From Limivivens faecihominis (GTDB taxonomy: Bacteria > Bacillota > Clostridia > Lachnospirales > Lachnospiraceae): a stretch of 64,000 nt of DNA. The notes under the pieces were generated by a model. That model ran no database searches, had not been told where the DNA came from, and saw only the letters and a program-made list of their open reading frames with translations. Below, piece by piece: positions 9,059 to 15,787 of the stretch; the first letter of the stretch is position 1; each line of letters starts with the position of its first letter. A program made the translations under genes and the position numbers. The stretch covers positions 1-64,000 of the forward strand of contig NZ_JAJEPR010000014.1 of the NCBI RefSeq assembly GCF_020686945.1, given 5' to 3'.

Positions 9059-10345
9059 TCAGCCAAGTTCCTTCACTGCTTTTTCCGCTTCTCCCAAAAA
9101 TGACAGGGAGCCAAAAATGAGGATGACCTCATCTTTTCCCGCAGTTTCTATATTTTCTTTTACCGCCTGCTCAATGGAGTCCGCTGTCATCACAGGAACG
9201 TGATGGACCTCCCAGGCTTTTTTAAGTTCTTCTCTCGGAAGCGCCCTTGGGTTTCCAGGCGTCTCCACTGCCGTCACCCGTGCCGCATAGGGCGCGGTGA
9301 TGAGGATGACCTTCTCGTATTCTTTATCTTTAAACACTCCCATGATGTAGAAAAGCTTCTTTCCCGGGAAGTAGGTTTCTATGGAAGCTGCCAGTTTCTT
9401 CGCCGCGTCCTCATTGTGGGCTCCGTCCATAAAAACCAGAGGATTTTTATGAATACAGGTAAAACGGCCTCTCCAGACGGTCTTCTTCATTCCTCTTCGG
9501 AAGGCATCGCCGGAAATTGCAAAGCCAAGGCTTCGTAAGCCCTGAACAGCCTCCGTGGCGAGGGCTGCATTTTCAATCTGATAAGCTCCTGCCAGATGGA
9601 TACGGATATCTTTTTCCTCTCCGTAGGAAAAACTCTGCTCCTCAACGCCGTACCGCACATCGGAAATTTTTCCCGGATCGACCATGATAAGCTTCGCATT
9701 CCGCTCTGCCGCCGTGCGTCTCAGCACCTCTGCCGCCTCTTCCTTCTGGAAAGCGGAAACGACCAGCGTGTTTTTCCTGATGATATCCGCCTTGCACTCC
9801 GCGATCTCTCTGAGGTTATTTCCCAACACGCCCAGGTGATCCAGACTGATGGAAGCGAAAACCTCCATCAGAACCTCCTCAATGGCGTTGGTGGCATCGT
9901 CTCTTCCGCCCATACCTGTCTCGAGAACCACTGCGTCACACTTTTTCTCTGCAAAATACAGAAGACCAAGCGCCGTCTCGATCTCGAAAGCGGTCGGCGT
10001 GCGAAGGCCGTCCCGGTCCATGGATTCCGAAGCCTCCCGGATCTTCGTGACCAGCCTTGCCAGCGGCTCTTTCTCTATGTATGCTCCATCCACCTGGATC
10101 CGCTCCCGGTAGGAAAACAACGTCGGCGAGATATAGCGTCCCACCCGGTATCCGCTCTCCGTGAGCACCGTGGACAGGAAGGCCAGAACAGAACCTTTTC
10201 CGTTGGTCCCCGCGATGTGGATGATCTTCAGTCCCTTTTCTGGATTCCCAAGGCGTTTCAAAAGCTCCCTCATGGCATCCAGGCCAAGTACACTTCCGTA
10301 TTTAGTCACATTGTCTAAATATACTCTTGCCTCTTCGTAATTCAT
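9059..10345 (-). CDS. folC: Dihydrofolate synthase / folylpolyglutamate synthase
   Basis: A Mur-ligase-type enzyme that adds glutamate to dihydropteroate and folates. Visible are the P-loop IAGTNGKGSVLAFL (about 42-55), LETGMGGRDDATNAI (about 142) and the DGAHNEDAAKKL motif near 305. The frame opens at 10396, but that ATG lies on top of the predicted -10 box. The ATG at 10345 has GGAG five bases upstream and fits the family start (MNYEEARVYLDN), giving 428 aa. First gene of the nine-gene run. Confidence 0.93.
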   Translation of the reverse strand: MNYEEARVYLDNVTKYGSVLGLDAMRELLKRLGNPEKGLKIIHIAGTNGKGSVLAFLSTVLTESGYRVGRYISPTLFSYRERIQVDGAYIEKEPLARLVTKIREASESMDRDGLRTPTAFEIETALGLLYFAEKKCDAVVLETGMGGRDDATNAIEEVLMEVFASISLDHLGVLGNNLREIAECKADIIRKNTLVVSAFQKEEAAEVLRRTAAERNAKLIMVDPGKISDVRYGVEEQSFSYGEEKDIRIHLAGAYQIENAALATEAVQGLRSLGFAISGDAFRRGMKKTVWRGRFTCIHKNPLVFMDGAHNEDAAKKLAASIETYFPGKKLFYIMGVFKDKEYEKVILITAPYAARVTAVETPGNPRALPREELKKAWEVHHVPVMTADSIEQAVKENIETAGKDEVILIFGSLSFLGEAEKAVKELG

Positions 10346-10398
10346 TTGTCTCCAATCTTCTTTCAGAGGGAATTCTCTTCTTCCCTCGTTAAACATTT

Positions 10399-10427
10399 AT
10401 TATAGTATAAACGCCCTGCTTTTTCAA
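10399..10427 (-). promoter_or_regulatory. Promoter of the folC-to-ppk run
   Basis: On the minus strand, TTGAAA (10422-10427) and TATAAT (10399-10404) are separated by exactly 17 bp. Transcription would start near 10391, giving a leader of about 45 nt before folC. No riboswitch-sized leader is possible here. Confidence 0.85.
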
Positions 10428-10460
10428 GCTCGGAGTCATTGTATTGAAGAAAGTACATCA

Positions 10461-10535
10461 ACAGTTCAGAGCATTTGCAAAAATGAAAAAACAGGCTATG
10501 CAAACTTGTTTGCAATAGACTGGATTTTCATTTTG
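10461..10535. promoter_or_regulatory. Nested palindromes in the folC upstream gap
   Basis: A perfect palindrome TGCAAAC-TT-GTTTGCA (10499-10514) sits inside a larger inverted repeat (AAAATGAAAA near 10481, TTTTCATTTT near 10526). It lies upstream of the folC promoter and resembles a dimeric-repressor operator nested in a foldback, but no matching regulator is identified. CAGTTCAGAGC at the left edge resembles the edge of the repeat copy at 33636-33732. Confidence 0.5.
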
Positions 10536-10548
10536 TAATGGGAGGAAC

Positions 10549-10590
10549 GGCGCTGAGTCCCAGTGGGACTCGTTTAGCGCGGACCGAAAT
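10549..10590 (+). repeat. Diverged copy (A) of the GAGTCCC hairpin repeat
   Basis: A 5-bp lower stem (GCGCT/AGCGC) and a 7-bp upper stem (GAGTCCC/GGGACTC) are closed by an AGT loop, with a 3'-side GTTT bulge, followed by GGACCGAA. Architecture is the same as copies B (10616-10711) and C (33636-33732), but the lower stem differs by two compensatory pair changes. Confidence 0.75.
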
Positions 10591-10615
10591 GGAATGTAGA
10601 CCCATTAACCTCAGG

Positions 10616-10711
10616 CAGAAGCTGCGAATGCAGCGATAGTGCGAAGCACGGGGTGATGAGTCCCGGTGGGACTCGTTTATCACCGACCGAAGCGGAGCGA
10701 AGAACTGTGGC
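10616..10711 (+). repeat. GAGTCCC hairpin repeat, copy B
   Basis: Almost identical over 96 bp to 33636-33732 read on the opposite strand. In order it contains a GTGC-GAA-GCAC mini-hairpin, the main hairpin (GGTGAT/ATCACC lower stem, GAGTCCC/GGGACTC upper stem, GGT loop, GTTT bulge), then GACCGAAGCGGAGCGAAG. It ends 54 bp before the start codon of the small membrane protein at 10766, in the same orientation. Confidence 0.85.
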
Positions 10712-10765
10712 CTACTGTGCTGAACGTCCTGAATAATTTTTCAAAATCCGGGAATCCTTTTTCAC

Positions 10766-11188
10766 ATGAGAAAAACATTCATTCAATGCGGCATCCTGGG
10801 CTGGGGCATGGAGATTCTGTGGACCGGACTCGACTCCTTCCGGCGCCGGGACTTTAAACTCACCGGTCATTCTTCCCTCTGGATGTTCCCCATCTACGGC
10901 TGCGCGGCCTTCATCGGCCCCGTCTCCAGACTCCTCCGGAAGAAAAATCTCCTTTTCCGGGGAAATCTCTATATGCTCGGCATCTTCCTCGTGGAATTTT
11001 TCACCGGCTCCCTCTTAAAGAAGAAAAACTGGTGCCCCTGGGATTATGGCGATGCTCCCTTAAACATCCACGGCGTCATCCGACTGGATTATGCGCCTTT
11101 ATGGCTGCTCGCCGGGCTCTTTTTCGAACATGTACAGAACTCCACGAAAAAAGGGGGCAGTCTCCGTCCTTCCGGATCCGCAACCTGA
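10766..11188 (+). CDS. Small membrane protein, putative ABC transporter permease (CmpB/DUF1113)
   Basis: A 140-aa protein with about four hydrophobic segments and the family signature around WGMEILWTG and SLWMFPIYGCAAF (about 14-49). The family is labelled ABC-transporter-permease-like in databases, but no ATPase partner is nearby and the function is unknown. The Shine-Dalgarno is weak (GGGAA, about 11 bases before the ATG). The repeat copies A and B lie directly upstream on the same strand. Confidence 0.75.
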   Translation: MRKTFIQCGILGWGMEILWTGLDSFRRRDFKLTGHSSLWMFPIYGCAAFIGPVSRLLRKKNLLFRGNLYMLGIFLVEFFTGSLLKKKNWCPWDYGDAPLNIHGVIRLDYAPLWLLAGLFFEHVQNSTKKGGSLRPSGSAT

Positions 11189-11226
11189 CAGCCAGCCATA
11201 CGCCCGAACCAGTCATAAAATAGAAA

Positions 11227-11265
11227 AATCCGCTGCCTGTCTTCTTCAGCAGGAACCAGCGGATT
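11227..11265. terminator. Bidirectional terminator
   Basis: AATCCGCTG pairs with CAGCGGATT, with an extra inner CCTG/CAGG stem. T-rich tracts on either side serve the convergent genes at 10766 (+) and 11277 (-). Confidence 0.8.
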
Positions 11266-11276
11266 CTTTTGTCTTC

Positions 11277-11708
11277 TTAATGATCGCAATGATCGCAGTG
11301 ATGCTCCGGCGGAAGGTCCGGAATCCCGTCTCCATCCACATCCATGGGCGCAAGCCCGCGGCCCCGGTCGCCGATATTCTGGGTCTGGAGCGTCTTTTTC
11401 TTCGTGCGCTGTTCCTCAGAAGCCGCAAGAATAAAGTTCTTGATCTCCTTGGAATGGCGGATATGTTTTAAGTGAAGTACCGGATCCGTCGTATCTCCCC
11501 CGAAGCACTCCACCGTGCCAAGGCCGAAGAACCGCTCCGGCAGAGACCGGACGAGCCGGGTGTCCACAATCTTATACATGTAGCAGTCATCCTCCTTCTG
11601 ACGAAGCAGCCCGCTTTTCACTGTGATATATTCTTCTGTCACCCGATAAGTCGTAAAAGTAAAGGGAAGGCCGAAAAACAGCCATCTTTTCCGTTCCTGA
11701 AACTGCAT
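11277..11708 (-). CDS. Bacterial PH-domain (YdbS-like) protein with a Ca-motif and His/Cys tail
   Basis: A 143-aa soluble protein. Residues about 15-85 match the bacterial PH-like YdbS fold (TTYRVTEEYITVKSGLLRQKEDDCYMYKIVDTR, in part). The C-terminal tail holds DVDGDGIPD, the classical DxDxDG calcium-loop pattern, and ends in HHCDHCDH, which could bind metal. The role is unknown. Its promoter is back to back with that of pyrB. GGAGG lies seven bases before the ATG. Confidence 0.8.
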   Translation of the reverse strand: MQFQERKRWLFFGLPFTFTTYRVTEEYITVKSGLLRQKEDDCYMYKIVDTRLVRSLPERFFGLGTVECFGGDTTDPVLHLKHIRHSKEIKNFILAASEEQRTKKKTLQTQNIGDRGRGLAPMDVDGDGIPDLPPEHHCDHCDH

Positions 11709-11798
11709 AAAATTCCTCCTATCTTCCCACTACACCTGCCTACGAATTGCTCCGCTGCAGTCTGACATTGAATTTAAGCATTACTCTAATCAAAAACC

Positions 11799-11827
11799 AG
11801 TATAGCACATGGTTCGGAAAATTCCAA
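11799..11827 (-). promoter_or_regulatory. Promoter of the PH-domain gene
   Basis: On the minus strand, TTGGAA (11822-11827), 17 bp, TATACT (11799-11804). The leader to the ATG at 11708 is about 85 nt. Confidence 0.7.
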
Positions 11828-11835
11828 AACAATTC

Positions 11836-11864
11836 TTGAAATTCTTTTCTCTTTGGTATATGAT
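11836..11864 (+). promoter_or_regulatory. pyrBI promoter
   Basis: TTGAAA (11836-11841), 17 bp, TATGAT (11859-11864). The leader of about 45 nt carries a perfect CCGGGC-GT-GCCCGG hairpin at about 11878-11891, directly before the ribosome site. I do not recognise it as a PyrR-binding loop. Confidence 0.8.
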
Positions 11865-11916
11865 AGTAAAAACACTTCCGGGCGTGCCCGGATCCAAAAC
11901 AGCAAAGGAGATATCT

Positions 11917-12837
11917 ATGAGACATTTAATGAGTCCCCTGGACTTTTCTGTGGAAGAAGTAGAACAAGTCCTCGACCTGGCAAAAGACATTGAAATGAAT
12001 CCTAAGAAATACGCACATGCCTGTGATGGTAAAAAAATCGCTACTCTTTTCTATGAACCAAGCACACGCACCCGCTTAAGTTTTGAGGCAGCAATGCTCA
12101 ATCTCGGGGGGTCTGTACTTGGTTTTTCTTCGGCCGATTCCAGCTCTGCTTCTAAAGGTGAGAGCGTTGCCGATACCATCCGCGTCATTTCCTGCTATGC
12201 TGATATCGTAGCTATGCGCCATCCCAAAGAGGGTGCTCCTATGGTAGCCGCTTCCAAATCCAGGATTCCCGTCATCAATGCCGGTGACGGAGGCCACCAG
12301 CATCCCACCCAGACTCTTGCAGACCTTTTGACGATCCGTTCCTTAAAAGGACGTCTCAACAATCTGACCATCGGTCTCTGTGGCGACCTGAAATTCGGCC
12401 GTACCGTTCATTCTCTTATCAATGCCCTGGTTCGTTACACCGGCATCCGTTTCGTTCTCATCTCCCCCGAAGAGCTTCGTCTTCCCAGTTACGTCCGTGA
12501 GGATGTCCTGGATAAAAAACATATCGAATACAAAGAAGTGACCCGCCTGGAAGATGCTCTTCCGGAGCTTGACGTTCTCTACATGACCCGTGTACAGAAG
12601 GAACGTTTCTTCAATGAAGAGGATTATGTACGGATGAAAGATTTCTACATTCTCGACAAGAAGAAACTGGAACTGGCTCCCTCTGATATGCTGATTCTTC
12701 ATCCTCTTCCCCGTGTCAACGAGATCGCCGTGGAAGTGGACGACGATCCCAGAGCCGTTTATTTCAAACAGGTACAGTATGCCGTTTATGTTCGTATGGC
12801 ATTGATTCTGACTCTTCTGGAGGTGAAAGTATGTTAA
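11917..12837 (+). CDS. pyrB: Aspartate carbamoyltransferase, catalytic subunit
   Basis: Makes carbamoyl-aspartate, the committed step of pyrimidine synthesis. The carbamoyl-phosphate loop FYEPSTRTRLSFE lies near residues 47-59. KGESVADTIRVIS, GDGGHQHPTQTLAD and the C-terminal HPLPRVNEI are all present. AAAGGAG six bases before the ATG at 11917 selects this start, giving 306 aa, rather than the longer open frame from 11809 that runs over the promoter. It overlaps pyrI by 7 bp. Confidence 0.97.
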   Translation: MRHLMSPLDFSVEEVEQVLDLAKDIEMNPKKYAHACDGKKIATLFYEPSTRTRLSFEAAMLNLGGSVLGFSSADSSSASKGESVADTIRVISCYADIVAMRHPKEGAPMVAASKSRIPVINAGDGGHQHPTQTLADLLTIRSLKGRLNNLTIGLCGDLKFGRTVHSLINALVRYTGIRFVLISPEELRLPSYVREDVLDKKHIEYKEVTRLEDALPELDVLYMTRVQKERFFNEEDYVRMKDFYILDKKKLELAPSDMLILHPLPRVNEIAVEVDDDPRAVYFKQVQYAVYVRMALILTLLEVKVC

Positions 12838-13268
12838 GTGTAGGACAGTTAAATGAAGGTTTTGTTCTGGACCATATCCAGGCCGGAAAAAGCATGGAAA
12901 TCTATCGTTATCTGAAGCTGGATGAGCTGGACTGCTGCGTCGCCATAATCAAAAACGCCCGCAGCGACAAGATGGGCAAAAAAGATATCATCAAAGTGGA
13001 GTGTTCTCCCGAGATGCTGGATCTGGATGTCTTAGGCTTCATCGACCACAACATCACCGTAAATATCATTCGTGACGGCGAGATCGTAGCCAAGAAACCG
13101 CTTACTCTTCCGAAAAAAATCACCAATGTGATCCGCTGCAAGAATCCCCGCTGCATCACATCTATCGAGCAGGGACTGGATCAAGTCTTCTTCCTAGCAG
13201 ACGAGGAAAAAGAGATCTACCGCTGCCAGTACTGCGAGGAGAAATACCGTCATTCAAGTAAAAAATAA
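12831..13268 (+). CDS. pyrI: Aspartate carbamoyltransferase, regulatory subunit
   Basis: The 145-aa allosteric nucleotide-binding partner of PyrB. The N-terminal domain would bind CTP/ATP. The C-terminal zinc domain shows all four ligands as CKNPRC (about 112-117) and CQYC (about 135-138). Presence of PyrI predicts the E. coli-type hexamer-of-subunits enzyme and nucleotide feedback, unlike the single-subunit Bacillus enzyme. Its start lies within the last codons of pyrB. Confidence 0.97.
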   Translation: MLSVGQLNEGFVLDHIQAGKSMEIYRYLKLDELDCCVAIIKNARSDKMGKKDIIKVECSPEMLDLDVLGFIDHNITVNIIRDGEIVAKKPLTLPKKITNVIRCKNPRCITSIEQGLDQVFFLADEEKEIYRCQYCEEKYRHSSKK

Positions 13269-13284
13269 AATCTTACAAAAAAAC

Positions 13285-13325
13285 AGCCGGTTAGGCGGGG
13301 TTCCGAAAAACCTCTGCCTGACCGG
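13285..13325. terminator. Bidirectional terminator between pyrI and the nucleoside kinase
   Basis: GCCGGTTAGGC pairs with GCCTGACCGGC, with further pairing inside. ATTTTTG follows on the plus strand and TGTTTTTTTG on the minus strand, so it serves both pyrBI and the comEA-to-kinase run. Confidence 0.9.
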
Positions 13326-13338
13326 CATTTTTGTCTTC

Positions 13339-15006
13339 TTATACGTTGAAACAACCGCCTCCGATGAACTCTCTCAAAAGGGAATTGACCGGCACGCTGT
13401 CGTTGGGGATGCCTACAAAGTAATCGAGGAATTTCAGAAGGCGCTTGGCCTCCTGATACTCCGGTTCGTCTTTTCCGATACCGAAAAGCAAGGGCTCCGC
13501 GTACATTTTCAGCACGGCCAGCTCATAGATAAGAGCCGAATTGAACATGACGTCCGCATCCTCCTGATAGGGGAAAATATAATTTTCCTCGCCCCGGCGC
13601 ACGGAAGGCCACATGGCGATGGTCTGTTTGGCTGAGGTGCCTCTCGTTCTGGCATCCCGAACAATCCGGCGGATCAGCCGTCCGTCTGTGGTGGGAATCC
13701 GGTTGTGCTCGTCGATATTTAAGGAAGTCAGCGCACTGATGTAGATCTTAAACTTGCTCTCCTTGGGAAGGGAATAGGTCAGGGCCTCGTTGAGGCAATG
13801 GATGCCCTCGATGACGAGAATATCGTTTTCGCCCAGCTGACGGAATTTTCCCTTGTACTCCCTTTTTCCGGTGACAAAATTAAAGGTGGGCAGTTCCACC
13901 CGCTCACCGCGGATGAGGGCATTCATATCATGGTTGAAAAGCTCCGTATCGATGGCTTCCAGGCACTCAAAGTTATAATTGCCGTCTTCATCCCTCGGAG
14001 TATCCTCCCGGTTCTTGAAGTAATCATCCACCGGGATTGGATGGGGCTTCAGGCCGTGAGCCGCCAGCTGGATCGAAAGCCGGTGAGAAAAGGTCGTTTT
14101 TCCGGAGGAAGAGGGGCCTGCGATCATGACGATCTTCTTGCCGGGATTTGCTGCGATTCTAGCTGCAATCTCAGCGATCTTTCCTTCCTGATAGGCCTCC
14201 TGAATGAGGATCAGCTCTCCGATATCTTTCTTCACAAAGTAATCGTTCATATCTCCAACGGTGGTGATTCCAAGAAGTTTACTCCAGTGAAGCGTCTCCT
14301 TCTGCACCTCAAAAAGCTTCTGCTGCGCCTGGAATTCACCGATCTCTTCCGGATGTTTCCGTTCCGGCAGTTCCAGCACGAAGCCCTCGTCAAAAAGACG
14401 CAGCTTAAAATAGCGAAGATAACTGGTGTCCGGCACCATGTAGCCATAATAGTAGTCCTCAAAGCCGTCCAGATTGTAAATGTTCACCCGGGAAACTCTC
14501 CGGTAATGGAAGAGCTTTTCCTTATCCTTCATGCCGTACTGGCCGAAGAGAGCAATGGCCTCATCGGTCTGGATATTTTTCTTCTCCAGGGGAAGGGCCT
14601 GCTTTACCAGAGACTGCATCTCCTTCTCCACCTCTGAGAGGAAAGTCTCGTTTAACTCCACCTTTCCGGCGATGGTACAGTAAAGACCGTTTCCAACGGC
14701 AAACTGGACCCGGACATGCTCCACATTCTCATGGCCTGCCGTATGGTAAACGGCTTTCAGCATCATGAGAAGCATACTCCGGCGGTAGGCGTTGTCACCG
14801 ATCTTATCCGCTGTGGTCACAAAATCGATCACACAGTCTTTTTTCAGGGTGTGATGGAGCTCCCGGAGCCGTCCGTCCACTGTGACCAGAACGATATCGT
14901 GGTCTTTTGTCTCCCTGAAATCCTCAGCGATCTTCCGATAAGGGGTTCCTTTTTCATAAGTATATGCGTTTCCGTCTATGGTAACTGTCAGCTTTGTCTC
15001 ATTCAT
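13339..15006 (-). CDS. Nucleoside (uridine) kinase with N-terminal TGS and SAD-like domains
   Basis: A 555-aa fusion seen in Clostridia. The N-terminus (about 1-65) resembles a TGS domain and the next part the second-additional domain of threonyl-tRNA synthetase. From about 285 a uridine-kinase/PRK domain follows, with Walker A MIAGPSSSGKTTFSHRL and the Udk motifs PVDDYFKNREDTPRDEDG and VIEGIHCLN. Probably phosphorylates uridine or cytidine; the role of the synthetase-like part is unknown. Final gene of the minus run, three bases after trmK. Confidence 0.88.
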   Translation of the reverse strand: MNETKLTVTIDGNAYTYEKGTPYRKIAEDFRETKDHDIVLVTVDGRLRELHHTLKKDCVIDFVTTADKIGDNAYRRSMLLMMLKAVYHTAGHENVEHVRVQFAVGNGLYCTIAGKVELNETFLSEVEKEMQSLVKQALPLEKKNIQTDEAIALFGQYGMKDKEKLFHYRRVSRVNIYNLDGFEDYYYGYMVPDTSYLRYFKLRLFDEGFVLELPERKHPEEIGEFQAQQKLFEVQKETLHWSKLLGITTVGDMNDYFVKKDIGELILIQEAYQEGKIAEIAARIAANPGKKIVMIAGPSSSGKTTFSHRLSIQLAAHGLKPHPIPVDDYFKNREDTPRDEDGNYNFECLEAIDTELFNHDMNALIRGERVELPTFNFVTGKREYKGKFRQLGENDILVIEGIHCLNEALTYSLPKESKFKIYISALTSLNIDEHNRIPTTDGRLIRRIVRDARTRGTSAKQTIAMWPSVRRGEENYIFPYQEDADVMFNSALIYELAVLKMYAEPLLFGIGKDEPEYQEAKRLLKFLDYFVGIPNDSVPVNSLLREFIGGGCFNV

Positions 15007-15009
15007 TTT

Positions 15010-15702
15010 TCAGTCCAACCTTTCTTTTGCTGCACGAATGTCTTCCAGTTCTTTCTCCACTTCTTTTTTCCGAAAAGCGGCTTTCTCTCCTTCCATCTGA
15101 GCCAGATGCTCCCGGATCTCCGTAAATTTTCGTTCTTCTCTTTCCAGAAATTCCTTCAAAACCGGATCCTTTTTCGCCAGGAGCACGGGGCCGTATTTCT
15201 GCTCGATTTCCGTAAGCGGCGTCATTTTGCCGTGTTTCACCCGCATCATGGCATAATATTTGCCATCCTCACAAAGCATATGCTCCTCTTCGATCCGGTA
15301 TTCGTTTTTCTCCAGGTAATCCCGGACTCTGGCAAACTCCGACTGGGGCTGGAGCACCAGCGTCTCCACGCTCTTCAGTACCTTCGCTCCCTCCGTCAGG
15401 ATATGGATCACGAGGCCGCCGCCCATACCGGCGATGACCACGGTGTCGGCTTCTCCTTCCCGCAGGGCTGCGACGCCGTCGCTCAAACGAAGATCCATCC
15501 GGTCCTCAAAGCCGTGGCTTTTCCTGTTTTCCTCCGCCCGGAGAAGGGGCCCTTTTCTCACATCCATGGCGATGGCCCGCTCATAGTTTCCTTTTTCCAT
15601 CAGATAAATGGGTATGTATCCATGGTCTGTACCCACATCTGCCAGACAATGGCCGGCAGAAGCCAGATCGGCCACTGCCAGTAAACGCTGTGATAACTGC
15701 AC
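15010..15702 (-). CDS. trmK: tRNA (adenine-22 N1)-methyltransferase
   Basis: A class I SAM-dependent enzyme that makes m1A22 in tRNA. The SAM motif ADVGTDHGYIPIYL lies near residues 19-32, with AMDVRKGPL and IAGMGGGLVIHIL following. The C-terminal half is a charged helical coiled-coil-like tail (about 180-230), as in TrmK. 230 aa. In many Firmicutes rpoD lies between dnaG and this gene; here only 85 bp separate them. Confidence 0.9.
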   Translation of the reverse strand: MQLSQRLLAVADLASAGHCLADVGTDHGYIPIYLMEKGNYERAIAMDVRKGPLLRAEENRKSHGFEDRMDLRLSDGVAALREGEADTVVIAGMGGGLVIHILTEGAKVLKSVETLVLQPQSEFARVRDYLEKNEYRIEEEHMLCEDGKYYAMMRVKHGKMTPLTEIEQKYGPVLLAKKDPVLKEFLEREERKFTEIREHLAQMEGEKAAFRKKEVEKELEDIRAAKERLD

Positions 15703-15787
15703 GAATCGTATTCTCCTTTATTCTAAAACTCTTTTACTTCCGGCTCCATCCGGTCTTCCCTGCCATATCTCTCTGATAAGTCTTCCC

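Noticed and set aside
10346..10398. THF riboswitch ahead of the folate operon
   Set aside because: The promoter leaves only about 45 nt of leader before folC, too short for that fold.
10549..10711. Hammerhead ribozyme in the GATGAGTCCC hairpin repeat
   Set aside because: It has the look of the CTGATGAG core, but after the stem reads CTCGTTT instead of GAAA, and stems I and III with a cleavage site are missing.
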